Origin: Curvularia sp. ZM96
Taxonomy: Eukaryota; Ascomycota; Dothideomycetes; Pleosporales; Pleosporaceae
Length of the DNA stretch: 64,000 nucleotides
Reading direction: 5' to 3'
Assembly (NCBI GenBank): GCA_022457065.1
Contig: JAJGBQ010000003.1
Span: forward strand, 4,340,001-4,404,000
The notes beneath the pieces are model-generated. The model was not told where the DNA came from and made no database searches. It was given only the letters and a program-made list of their open reading frames with translations. The position numbers were made by a program, and so were the translations under genes. Shown here piece by piece: positions 1-10,896 of this stretch (positions are counted from its first letter, which is position 1; every line of letters begins with the position of its first letter).

Positions 1-2
1 AG

Positions 3-89
3 CAGAAAGTCGAGGAGAATCAGAAGGTGTCGGCGGAGAGATCCGAAAATGATGCAGAGTTGAGGAAGATCATAGGCAAGAAAGATTGA
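3..89 (+). CDS. 3' end of an unidentified gene (partial)
   Basis: One frame is open from the window edge to a TGA at 87-89 and encodes the last 28 residues of a protein. The segment is highly charged (many Glu, Lys, Asn, Ser) and ends in a basic stretch, as in a coiled-coil or disordered C terminus. The rest lies upstream of the window, so no function can be given. The other two frames carry no similarly plausible tail. It could also be chance open frame, since only 87 bases are visible. Confidence 0.4.
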   Translation, partial: QKVEENQKVSAERSENDAELRKIIGKKD

Positions 90-1043
90 TATTGCCATGC
101 AGCGGCAGAACATATACTGAAAAGCATGTCTGGTATTGCTCGAGAGGAAGACGAGTTGAGTTGATTAGCGGAAACTGCTTGCGCCTACCTGTATAGTAGT
201 CCTGCAGACCACGAAAGTTTTGTTATTTCCTACCAAGATCTTTCGAATATGATGTGGTATCGAATAAGAGGCACTCTCGGACGCGCATGAGCTTAACTCA
301 ACCATGTACCATGGTCCGCGGCCGGTAGCCTCTTGTCATACACACCCTGTCACAGCTGTAAGCCGACTGTTGCATGTTCGACCTCGGATCGCTACAAGAC
401 TCGGTACAAACAGCGTGACCTGGTACTAGCGCTGTGAATAATGTTATTCAAGTGTAGTGGTTGCAGCAGACAAAGACAAAGATTGTGATTCGCCCAAGCT
501 ACTATGGCAATGCATGTGGGCCGGGGTCAGTGTTCAGCTTCACATGGGAATGAGCCGACCCCGCATTTTATGGCAGCAACGCTGAGAGTGCACAGCTGTG
601 CAACGAGGCGGTTGGTTCAGTGATGGCACGCGCAATCTAATCAGACCAAGCACACCCAGTGACGATCTTTCCCTGTGCGTTGGATGAGGCACTTTTGCGA
701 TCTTGGAAGCACATTGAAGTGCAAGTCCGTTTGTCGATCAGGCTCTTGCAGCCAATAAGGCCGTGGGCCCGTGGGCGTTAGACTGCTTTGGAGCAAACAG
801 CGTGAGCTTAACCCCACCATTCCATCACCACGCTCCGAATCCATACGCACCCAGCATCACCCGCCATTGTCGCTCAACCGAACCTCTCGCCGCAACCCGC
901 CTCGCGCCACACAGATCGCGCATATTTTGGCTACTCACTGAGCTCATAGACGCCGCGGTCTTCATGGAGCTTGTCTGGCTGCTGGCCCGATCGCGATTGC
1001 CGTAGGAAGACAGCACTGTCTTCCACAGCTAGCGATAGCCAGT
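90..1043. other. Intergenic stretch, nothing recognised
   Basis: About 950 bases lie between the partial gene and the mitochondrial carrier. Short overlapping frames occur on both strands but none resembles a protein family or joins to a neighbour by splice sites. It presumably holds the 3' UTR of the left gene and the promoter of the carrier. Confidence 0.5.
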
Positions 1044-2495
1044 ATGCCCAAGCAGGAGGACGGGAAGACAAGCTCACAAGGCGCCGTTTCTAACAGGCCG
1101 CGTGATCTCACTGACGTTTCAAGAGCTGTCTTGCGCAGCGAACAGGCAAAGCGTTGGACCAAGCGGTACAGGACCGAGGTCGCTGCAAGCTCCAGTAGTC
1201 TCCTCTCTACTTTTGCTGCTGTAAGTCGGCCTACTCCAAGGATATGTAGTGAGCTGTGTCGCGCTAACAACTTCCAGTATCCTCTCGACTCTGTCAAAAC
1301 CCGCCTGCAAGCGTACGCTCTCTGTGTCTTTACTTCCTATTCCAGGACTGACGTTTAGTAGATACAAATTCAACTCCTTCACCGACTGCGTCCGCCACAC
1401 CTACAAAACTGAGGGTTTCCATGGCTTCTACCGCGGTAAGCCAATTCCTTCTCCAAATCGCATCGAATTCACACTTATGCTCGCGTTCTAGGTGTCTGGT
1501 CTCCTCTCGCAAGCATCACTCTCGTCCGCACCGTGTCCTTCTCCATATACCAGCGATCCAAGTACGCGCTCGACAATTGGATTTACCAAGCTACCGGGAG
1601 CTCGCCACTTGTGATCGCGAACACTAGAAACGCATGGCCGACATTTTCCACAGTTGCATGTTTCGGGCTGGCAGGCGTAAATGCGGGCGCAGCTATTACA
1701 GTCATTGCGTGTACGAGGAACCTCTGGCAATCTATATGCGACATCAACTGACTCCTCGACAGGTCCTTTTGAGCTGACAAAACTAAGTGCACAAATTTCG
1801 GTGCTGATGGCCGAGCGTAGCGACGGTGGCGGCAAGAACGATGCGATACGCAAGAGTTACCAGAATTTGGGTACCTGGAAGACGGCACAAAATCTGGTCA
1901 GGCATCGAGGTTGGGGAGGGCTATATTCTGGCTTTCACTTGCATCTGCGTGAGTGAGCCAAAACAGGAAAAGAGAAAGATGTGACAAAAGCTGACGCTGC
2001 ACAGTTCGAGATTCGATCGGTACCGGCATCTACTTTGTCACCTATGAGAGCGTTAAACAAGTTTTGGCAAATGCGCGCGGGACATCGCCTACACATCCCT
2101 TGGCTGTTGTCATAGCCGGCGGGCTGTGTGGGCTCGTGAGCTGGGCATGCGTAAGTGTACCCATGAAGACGACGACGACGACAGTAGTTTCTGACCATTA
2201 TCGTAGATATTTCCCATCGACACGGCCAAAAGCATCTACCAGCGCAATTGCCTTGTCGGAGGAAAAGACAAAGCCACTCGCCCAAAGATACAATTCTTCA
2301 ACCGTCGGATGTATCGAGGTAAGAGTAGCTGTTTGCGATATCCAGACTAGATACTGACTTTCTCCAGGACTGGGTGTATCCATGTCTCGCTCCTGCATAG
2401 TCAACGCCATTTTCTTTACTGCATTCGAATTCACGAAGAAGCGCATCAACAGTATGACCTATGATGAGGAGCTTCTGCGAGCAAACGGTGTATAA
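1044..2495 (+). CDS. Mitochondrial solute carrier (SLC25 family)
   Basis: Eight exons (1044-1220, 1278-1312, 1359-1435, 1492-1710, 1763-1948, 2005-2150, 2207-2318, 2368-2495) encode 359 residues. The protein shows the three-fold SLC25 repeat, with signature motifs PLDSVKTRLQ, PFELTKLSAQ and PIDTAKSIYQR at the ends of the odd-numbered helices. Glycine-rich G-x-YRG segments follow repeats 1 and 3, and GLYSG follows repeat 2. Carriers of this family exchange metabolites across the inner mitochondrial membrane. The length is slightly above the usual 300 because of an N-terminal extension of about 45 residues before the first helix. The substrate cannot be read from the sequence; the second and third signatures are degenerate, as in fungal orphan carriers. 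The start is the only ATG that keeps the first helix. The gene converges on RPP1 downstream. Confidence 0.88.
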
Positions 2496-3167
2496 CCAAA
2501 GGTCTTTTCTTGTATCTGCATGAGGCATCGAAGGCGCATAACTCGGATCTGGTCTGCATACCACTTGATTAAGGCAGAGTCATGAATACTTTGCCCAAGG
2601 TCATCCCATTCCATGTACAGTATAAGGTTGCTTGATCACCAGTCACCAGTCGACTTTCACCTTTTCCACTTTCGCCCAAGCCTTCTAATTGGGCTGCGTG
2701 CGAACCGGCGCGTATGCCTCGAATAGTCAGCCCAGTGTCACGTTAGGAAATGCTTTAGACTAATAGCAATCGAGTAAATTTTGCAAAATAGCGGTGGGTA
2801 CAGGCTGACGCACGAGTCTTTATGCAGATCATAAAGGAACAGGGCTTGACTTCACTGCTGCAATAGCAAGGTTACCAGCGGCTAGAGACGCCTCTAAAGA
2901 CATGGCACGTCGTTGCCTATTGTCATCACCTATGGTATCACGAAGAGACTCCCGACACTGCGCTTTTCGAAGTATTCATTGACCTGCCGACCTAACATAT
3001 CTCATGACGCCGTCTTTGTTTCTCCCGGGGAAGGCCCGTGTGCAAAACCGTGGTCACGGAGAGGTCGTGACTATTTCTACCCCAGCAATGGGAATATGCC
3101 CGCTGATGAATCCGTTGTGCAACCCCGATAAAGGCAAATGTCGAAGAAAGGAAGGAAAGGAAGACGC
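2496..3167. other. Convergent intergenic stretch, nothing recognised
   Basis: This 670-base stretch separates the 3' ends of the carrier (+) and RPP1 (-). It must contain both 3' UTRs. No frame with protein character, RNA gene or repeat was seen. Confidence 0.5.
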
Positions 3168-3673
3168 TTAGTCGAAAAGACCGAAGCCCATGTCCTCGTC
3201 GGACTCCTCCTTCTCTGCTCGTGTGTCAGTCGGACTGTCTGCGGTGGAAATCTGGAGTGTTCCAACGTACCCTCTTCCTTCTTCTCCTCAGCTGCGGGCG
3301 CAGCATCGGCAGCACCGCCAGCGGCGGCGGCAGCACCACCGGCAGCAGGGGCAGCAGCGCCGCCGCCTGAGCCAACGTTCAGGAGCAGGTCCTTGACATC
3401 CTTGCCCTCAAGAGCCTATCTCACACATCAGAAACTGTTCCGTGACGCTGAATTGTCGTAAGTGCGCACCTTGGCGAAAAGGGTAGTCCAGATGGGCTCG
3501 ACGTCCTCGATCTTTGCGGCAGTGATGAGAGACTGGAGCTTGTCGGACTGTTCAAATTAGCCATGGCGCCCGTAAATTACACAGCTGCACCTCGGGAGTC
3601 GTACAGTGATCTCGACACCGTCATCAGCGAGGATGAGAGCGGCGTAGGAGGAGGCGAGCTCGGCGGTAGACAT
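3168..3673 (-). CDS. RPP1: 60S acidic ribosomal protein P1
   Basis: Four exons on the minus strand (3673-3605, 3547-3470, 3415-3271, 3214-3168) encode 112 residues, the normal size for P1. The N terminus begins MSTAELASSYAALILADDG, typical of P1 rather than P2, followed by the helical dimerisation domain. A hinge rich in Ala, Gly and Pro leads to the acidic tail ending EESDEDMGFGLFD, which is the universal P-stalk C terminus that recruits translation GTPases. P1 pairs with P2 on uL10 to form the lateral stalk of the 60S subunit. The three introns are 57, 54 and 56 nt with GT/AG ends. It is divergent from the DUF2408 gene across 319 bases. Confidence 0.95.
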
Positions 3674-3992
3674 TGCGACGGTTGTGATCGTGAGATTGGT
3701 CGTGAGGTCGAGGTGGTGGTAGATTCGTTGCTGCTGAATTCGTTTGATGGTGTGGAAGGCGCTAGTCGTGTTCTTCGCTTAGCTCCGCCTAGCCTGTTTG
3801 GGCATGGGAGGCCGACTTGCCCCTCGGTGACGTCCAAGCACCCTTCCCCGCTCTTATGCTGCATCTTGGCCGCCCGCCCGGCTACGTGCAAGTTCGCATA
3901 TTGCTGCACTCAAGCCCTCACCAACCACCGAGTTAGCCTCAACCCCACAGACAGCCGAATCGCCCTTTTCCGACTGATCCTTGTGGTCCACG
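3674..3992. promoter_or_regulatory. Shared divergent promoter of RPP1 and the DUF2408 gene
   Basis: Only 319 bases separate the two start codons, which face away from each other, so both promoters must lie here. The strand is C/T-rich near the right gene. No specific element such as a TATA box could be assigned with confidence. Confidence 0.5.
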
Positions 3993-5776
3993 ATGACCGA
4001 CTCTCCACTGCCGCGGATCCCGCTCGACCCCAAAGAGCAACCCATTCTCGACAGACTGCAGTCCATCCGGACGGAGCTCGAGCTGCTAAAGCGTGACCGA
4101 TCGACATACGTCAAGAGCCAAGATGTCTTGAAACTGTACGATCAAGTCATCGAGCAGGTCATCGTTCTCAACGAGATACGCGAAACGAAGCGCCTTGAGC
4201 AGAACAAAGGCACGTCACGTTGCCACTTGCCGGATGTAGTTGCAATTTTACTAATGTCGTTCCGCAGTCGACTATATGCTTGATGATTGTTTCCAGCTCA
4301 TCTCACTTGCATATCTGACTGTCGGAAAGAACCACGAGCCACCAGCAGTGTACGTGTCCGGCCACGTTTCGCCCTGCATATACTGACAGCCGTCTAGATA
4401 CTCATATGTCTCGACTATCAAAGTAGGCCAAAAGATACTATGTCCGTAGTGTTCCAAGTTCTAATCTCATTTTAGCGCCTGCTGGATCATCTCAAGGAAG
4501 CCACGTTCTACTCACAAAAGGACCTCGAAGCACTCGATAAGAACCTCCAGGACTGCCAGGACTATGTTGAACGCGGCCGAGAAAAATACAGCCCCCATCT
4601 TCTTACGCTTCTCGACGCCCGTATCAAGGTTTGCCAGGAGATCTTAGCGGAACTGAAACTCAACTTGTCCGAGCTTACCCCGGAGCTTACCCCGAAATGG
4701 GAGAAGTTGGTGTCCATACTGCGATCGCTTTGCGGGTGCAACACACGGTCAAAGGTCAGTATCTCCGAAAGGGTCCACCTACTTCCGCTCACAGTATCAG
4801 TTTCCCCATGCCGAGGTTGAAGAGTACGAGCAGGAGCTGAATAAGCTCAAAGAAGAACTCAAAGAACACGGCATTCAGGCATATGAGACTACCGGTACAA
4901 CGGAAGAGAAGCTAGCCGAAATGGTTGGCAAGATGCAGTTCGCCCAAGACCATCCTGAGCCTGCACCAGAAGCTGAAACTCTTATTGGCACACTGTTGAG
5001 GCGAAACTTGCTTTGGGTTGCCTTGATCAAGCAAAAGTGGGTTCCTCGCTAACCCTCATTCATCGCCAACTGACCCACGTATAGGCAAGGACGCATAGCA
5101 CCTGCTTTCAAAGACACTTATGACAAACTTCTGAGCATCCGAAACAAGCTTGAAAAGCTCACGCTGACACAAGCATGGTCCCTCCGTGAGACAGACCTTT
5201 GGGATTTCCAGCGTCAACTTGACCGCATAGACGAAGCGCGAGTGGATGGAAACTTCATCGATGCACTAGGACGGCCATCAGAGATTTACGAGCAGAGAGT
5301 AAGTGCCCATGCACATTGACAGGATCGATTCACTAACGTCCTCGAGACCCTCCTGTATCTGCTGCGGAAGAGCTATGCACTCATCTACCAGTTGCTCCTA
5401 ACATCGGAGCCGGTTTCGGAAGCGCTGTTGCCCATCTACAACCAACTAACAACTCTCCGGAAATGTCTTCTCGAAGTCAAGAAGCTTGGAGGCGTATCCT
5501 CGCCAAGAGAACTGTACCCTTACAGCATGAAGGTTTGTGCGCTTTGATGATACTTCAATCTGCTTTCTAACTCAAGGGTAGTTGAACTCAATCGACAATA
5601 TGCGGGTAGACGGCAAGTTCATGGTGGGCGACGAGATACCGGATGGTCAAGGCCGCGTAACACAGCTTCTGGAAGAATGTTTTGAGCTCGCGTATGACCT
5701 GCGGAACGAAGCCGAGGACAACAGTTCTGCCGATGCGACGCCGTCGAGCGAGAAGCCCGAACCCCTTAGCACTTGA
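3993..5776 (+). CDS. UPF0662 / DUF2408 family protein
   Basis: Eight exons (3993-4209, 4268-4349, 4398-4422, 4476-4754, 4795-5036, 5085-5298, 5347-5532, 5582-5776) encode 479 residues. The protein is almost entirely helical, with the conserved fungal blocks around LYDQVIEQVIVLNE, VDYMLDDCFQL and DFQRQLDRIDEARVDGNF. This matches the fungal UPF0662 family (for example S. pombe C30C2.08), whose molecular role is not established to my knowledge. One exon is only 25 nt. Intron 1 uses a GC donor (see separate entry), because the GT alternatives either break the frame or remove the conserved VDYML block. The start is the first ATG of the frame. The C-terminal 25 residues are acidic and probably disordered. 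Confidence 0.85.
4210..4267 (+). other. GC-AG intron in the DUF2408 gene
   Basis: The exon ends AACAAAG and the intron begins gcacgt and ends ccgcag (58 nt). Using GC as donor restores the frame into VDYMLDDCFQ. The total exon length is then divisible by three. No GT donor in the neighbourhood does the same. Confidence 0.7.
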
Positions 5777-6966
5777 TTATTGTTTACTCTCTTAGGAACG
5801 ACGATCATGGTTACGGCTCTCAATATGATTACCCATTTTACTTCATTCAGTCTGACGACCCAGCCAGGGGAAACTTCCTGTACTGGGGCCGTTCCTTCTT
5901 TCGACTCTTGTACTTTCTATCTTTAATACGGGTCAATCATTCTCAGTTGCTCGATTTCCTCTTCGGGTGGCGTTGGAGGTACAACATCCGCGTCTTTGAA
6001 TGTTAGGTGGCTGCCGTACGATATGCCTAGATGTATGAGCGTCTTTTCATTTTCATTGAAGGGTGCTTTGGTTTTCGCTTACAGAGCTCTTGACCGGCAG
6101 GAATGTCTCTCAAGGCTCGGTATACTATAATTTTGCGTCCAAGATCTCGTATCCACCCTACATTTTGTTCTTGTGTCGAGTGATTGAACATGCTGCCCAA
6201 TCCGAAGACGACGGCTTGTGCAACTTGGTTGTTGCCCCACGCATCTGTTTGGGGCCAATTGCTAGGACAAGTTAGGTTTATTCACTTGGGTGTTTACCAC
6301 GGTCATTCTCGAGTAGAATTGCTGTCGTACTCATTCTAAGCACTCGCAACACAGGGGCATTGGGTCTGTGTTTGGTGTATGAATGGAGGTGCAAAACACG
6401 AGTGGCATAGACATCAAAATGGCAGAAATACCTACTAGGTATAATGATATAGGGAAGTGTTCTCTATATGCTTCTTGTTCTCTTCTATTTCAAGGACCAA
6501 GACGGGGCAGATGTCTATGACGGTGTGCGCAGGTATGTCCTTTGTTGCAAATACACCACGTCCTGAGAGCCGCTGTTAGTATCGCACAACACAAGGTACT
6601 TGTCATGGTACTACATGATACATGCCTTTAGGGGTATCAGCTTTGATGACTAGATGGGGACAACGTTGAAGCTGGACGTCTTCTTGGCTGGATGTAACAG
6701 TCATGATTTCATGGAATGTCCTACTCCTATACAATATGAAAAAAAAATAGAAAAAAAAATGCAATACTAAGAAAATAACGCCTGGCAGAAGTTTGTACCA
6801 CCACTCGTCGCTTGGAAAGACGATATCGACTTTTAACGGATAAATTTTATGGCCGAGCGATCCGAGACTGGGGTCCCGTCCGATGATGATGCGCTTGCCC
6901 CACTTGAACTCGAGCCTATGGCCCTTGTCCCAAGCTGAAGGAGCTTGCAACACCGCGGCCGCCAAC
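5777..6966. other. Intergenic stretch with an A-rich tract
   Basis: About 1.2 kb lie between the DUF2408 gene and TRAPPC13. A nearly pure adenine tract (two runs of eight to nine A) lies at about 6737-6761. Frames here are short and lack protein character. The right end must hold the TRAPPC13 promoter. Confidence 0.5.
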
Positions 6967-8277
6967 ATGGCTCACCAGCGAGGGCATTCGATGGGGGACT
7001 CTCTCAAGACGGCGCATTCAGTGAGCTTGAAGGTGCTGCGGTACGTGTTCCCTGGGCGATTGTAGCGCAACGAGGGTCGGTTCTCGCGGGTCTCCCGAGT
7101 AACATGCGCGACGCATCGACATCTACACGCACTTACTATGGCTGGCCACTGAAGGTAGTGCTCACTGATGGGATCTAGACTATCGCGGCCGACACTTGCT
7201 ACGCAGCACCCACTCCCAAACTCGAAAGATCTGGGCATATCTCCCCAAGCCTCACTCGCATACCCCTCGCAACGCAATGCCAACGACACATTCATACTCA
7301 GCCCTGTGCTCAACCTCCCTGAAGCGTTTGGAAGTGCCTATGTCGGTGAAACGTTCTCGTGTACGTTATGTGCAAACAATGAGCTGGACCCATCAGACAC
7401 CACAAAAGCCATCAGTGGCGTACGGATACAGGGGGATATGCAGACGCCCTCGAACCCAACGGGCTCACCGCTAGACCTGACAGGCACGTCGGAAGAAGAG
7501 CCGAACACATCTCCTGGGCCTGGCGAGTCGCTGCAGCGAATCTTGAGATTTGAACTCAAAGAGGAAGGAAACCATGTGCTGGCAGTCACGGTCACGTATA
7601 CTGAAACCGCCCTCGGAGAGGGAAAGGCGGCTAGTGGACGAGTGCGAACTTTCCGCAAGCTGTATCAATTCGTGGCACAGCAACTGCTCAGTGTTAGGAC
7701 CAAGGCTGGTGAAATGAGCCCCAAGAATGGATCATGCAGATATCTCCTCGAGGCCCAATTGGAAAACACGGGCGAGGCGGCAGTGTGTCTAGAGGTACGT
7801 CAGTGGTTGGCAACCGTCTCCGTACTAGGCTCCTATGTTTGTTGTTTTGTTTTTCTCAGTTCGGAGAAACGACTCAGGCACCAGATCGATCGGAAACACC
7901 CACCTCCGCTGGGTGCGCCGATCCTGGCGCTTATAGTTCAGCCTCAATAGTCTACCGCAACCACGATTGCCCCAGCACATGTCAAACCGGGACTGATTTG
8001 TGTACAGGCTGTCGACGTCAACCCGAAACTGCCGCTGAAGTCGACGTCGTTAAACTGGGACATGCAATCCTCGGGACTTAATGCACCAATGTTAAGTCCT
8101 CGGGATGTGGTGCAAGTGGCGTTTTTGCTTGAATACAAGCCCGGCGAAGACGAAGAGGAGGAAGGCTCTAAGACTGAAGACGACCGACGAGTCTTGGGCC
8201 AACTAGCGATTCAATGGCGAAGTGCCTTGGGTGATAGGGGTTCGCTCAGTACCGGGTGGTTGACGGCTCGTCGCTGA
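6967..8277 (+). CDS. TRAPPC13: TRAPP complex subunit 13 (DUF974)
   Basis: Three exons (6967-7040, 7179-7794, 8008-8277) encode 319 residues. The start motif SVSLKVLRLSRPTL and the block ILSPVLNLPEAFGSAYVGETFSC are hallmarks of the TRAPPC13/DUF974 family, a metazoan-type TRAPPIII subunit that acts as Rab GEF accessory factor in ER-Golgi and autophagy traffic. The C-terminal part ends GSLSTGWLTARR. It stops where the fungal form usually stops as far as I recall, and lacks the last beta-rich domain of animal proteins. Intron 2 is long for this window (213 nt) and was placed because the family continues LEAVDVNPKLPLKSTSLNWDM-like after it. An in-frame upstream ATG at 6883 would add 28 unlikely residues. 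The gene stands alone, about 2.6 kb before DENN. Confidence 0.88.
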
Positions 8278-10896
8278 GGATACGGCATTTTAATAAGGTT
8301 TGGGAGTGCCAATCCCAGGTGACCAGGACTACATACAAATGTTCCGGGAAGACGGGTTTGACACTCGTACCTACGGTTTACGAGCGGCTGGTCTTGGTGA
8401 ATGGGCTTGCTTTGTGTGGGTTAGCTCTGAGGCCGGTCGGAAGGGAATCCGAGGGTGGTGTGGGATGTGATTGGAGAGTTGTCATGTCCCATGATTCAGC
8501 AAAGCAAAAAAGAAAACAACAGAGCCGCAATCAACATGGGTGTGCATCCATGTTCTGTCGGGACCACGAGGAAAAACAAAAGCTTGGGTTAAGCAGCATG
8601 GAAGGGCTACGTAAGATTGCGTAGCACATGTACGTAGTAGCTATAAATGACGGGCTAATATGCGCAAGGTATGATATGCAGGACCTGGGGGCTTCGGATA
8701 CGACTACCGGGGTGTGGAGGAGTCGAGATTTTTCTTGTGCTGATCTACAGGCGAAGCGAGTCAAAAGCATGTTTGGCGTCGACAAGGCCGCATGCACGTG
8801 GAGGCGCGAAATCAATTCTCCTCGAGGACACCGAGTATGCTAAGGGTATTGCGTCAATGACTAGCGCGAGGCGTGTATATGTGGAGAAGAGGCTTTGAGG
8901 GAGCATGTGTGGCGCTGATCTTCCCAGGGCTTAATGAAGCACGGCATGGGAGAACAGGGTACCCCAGACGGTGTCAGGATTCCGGGAAAAGACGAGAGAC
9001 ATGGTCAGGACCTCACGACGGTCGAAGAGGCGGTTCCATGATGAGCAGGAAACGACTCGGACATCAGCATTGTTTGGTTGAGTGCCGTCATCAAATGGGG
9101 GAAATTGGGGTGAGGCAGGGGAAGAAATGGGAAAACGCTGGGTCATGGTGGTGAGGAGCATGTGCCGACGGCTTTTTCGGGGGGCGTGCAGTCAGTGGAC
9201 AGATTGAACGCGGTGCTGGAGGCGCCGTGGCCCATTTTTCAGGCTTTGCAAGTCAAGATCGACAAGAGCCAGTAGGATCGACGTGTGGACGAACTGACTT
9301 GATCCTCTCTCCGGGCGCGTTTGCAAGCCGCCCAAGACCAGACGAGCGACGCGGGCCCCGAGTCGGCGTAACACCGATAGGGTTGCATGGGCAGAGGGGA
9401 TGAAAGGGCGATAGGAGGAGGCAGTGTGACCAGGGGCACAGGATCGCGGACGGGTCAGGCACAGTTGTGCACATGGAATGCGGCTTTGCGGGTGTTGTGT
9501 ACTTGTGTACGGTGGATGTGTAGGACAAGCAGCGAGATGCGCGGCTGTTTGCAGGTGGCAGTGGGGCGGCCTGTTTTCTTTTTCGGGGACGTTGGCATGC
9601 TACAAGGCGTAGCGTAGCGCAGCGCAGCGCAGAGCAGAGCAAGAACCACGAGCATAGCGCGCCGGGCCACCGAACCCCCCTTTTCCCTCGTCGACGCAGC
9701 GAGCGTGTTGGTGGTGTGTGTGAGCAGCACTTGAGATGAAACGGTTGCAGATTGGACACCGACTGGCGGCATGCGGTATAGTCTTGGAACAACAGACGGC
9801 GGTGTTGGTCGACTCGACGGCCCCCTGAGCAGGACAGCGCCCAGTGCCGCGCACGCTGGCGCCGGCAGAAGCAGCAGCCAATCAGGCGCGCGGGGCCCAG
9901 GACGCGCCTGCTGGCGGGCTCAAGACGGGAAAGAAGGCAGGCCGTGCCTTCCCCTTCAGTGCGGTGTGCCCTGGTCGCGCCTTCCGAGGGCAGGGTCTTG
10001 CAGCAAAAACCAGGGGGGCCGGCACACCAACGCCGCGCCTGTGCACATCGTGTCTCGTCGCAGCACAACCGTGGAACACGCGCACCATGCCAAAGTATAA
10101 TGCAAAAGCACCCAACTCAGTTTGCGGCTGACGGCGGCGCCTTGCAGGCTGCGCCAGTTCCCCGCGGCCGTCACAGCGCTGCCGCCCATGCTGCCAGCGC
10201 TGCCAGCAGTCAGTCGGCCCTAAGCCGAGAGCGGGCACATGTTGACGCGGGAGCTGTCGAGCGCTAGCAAGCGGGCAGCCTTTGCAGAGTGATAAGAGCG
10301 CAAGACGGGAAGACGCCCTGCGACGACGGTAAATGGGGACTAGCCTGCTCTCGAACTCGGGGCACTTGGGCCCCAGCCTGTCCTAGTCCTTTTCAAAGCC
10401 TTGCGCGCGGTGCATTGAACCCTTCTCCACCGACCCTCTCCCCATTCACTCTTGGTTGTGCCCGCACCCACCAACCACTACCTACCTTGCCTGACCTCGC
10501 CCTCGCCCTCGCCCTCGCCGCCTTACCACACACCCAACTATCCCCCCTCCTCTCGCCGCCGCCTCCACCACCGCCGCCGCTGCGTCTCCAAGCCTGCGAC
10601 CTTTTCCTGTCTTGTTTACCCTTCTGGCCAGGGTCTCTCCAGTCTTCCCGTTAGCACCCCCTCTTCGGCGTCGGTCCATCTGTATTTGCCCGTCACTTCT
10701 TCTTCTCTCCGAGCACAGCCAGGCCGTTGCGCTGCCCTCCACCAATAGACATTTGGATCTGGCCTCCGATACCCAATGACATAGAGCAACAAGGCGACTC
10801 GACGCCCTACACCCCGTGACTGCGCAGTCCAACCACGCTCCTTTATCGCTTCATCTTTCTGTTTTTTTTTTGGATATCCTATGCCCGCCATCCACC
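8278..10896. other. Long intergenic stretch; GC-rich, simple repeats
   Basis: There are 2.6 kb without a convincing gene. From about 9250 the GC content is high, so long chance frames appear on both strands. A short decaying repeat of GCGCA/GCAGA type lies at about 9606-9643, and a CCCTCG repeat at about 10499-10520. The last 450 bases are strongly C/T-rich on the plus strand, as in many fungal promoters and 5' UTRs. Confidence 0.5.
10430..10690 (+). promoter_or_regulatory. Pyrimidine-rich promoter / 5' leader of the DENN gene
   Basis: The plus strand is dominated by C and T over roughly 260 bases, including a CCCTCG hexamer repeat and CCACCGCCG runs. Such CT tracts commonly precede transcription starts in filamentous fungi. 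The ATG at 10897 follows in a good context (CCACCATGG). The exact transcription start cannot be seen. Confidence 0.4.

Noticed and set aside
7795..8007. Reading through the second TRAPPC13 intron to the stop near 7950
   Set aside because: Read-through gives a nonsense tail, while splicing to 8008 restores the family sequence ending in LSTGWLT and an exact coding length.
9253..10068. A 271-codon minus-strand frame between TRAPPC13 and DENN
   Set aside because: It is Cys/Arg/Pro/Ser-rich without any domain, lies in GC-rich sequence where stops are rare, and other frames in the same place are also long.
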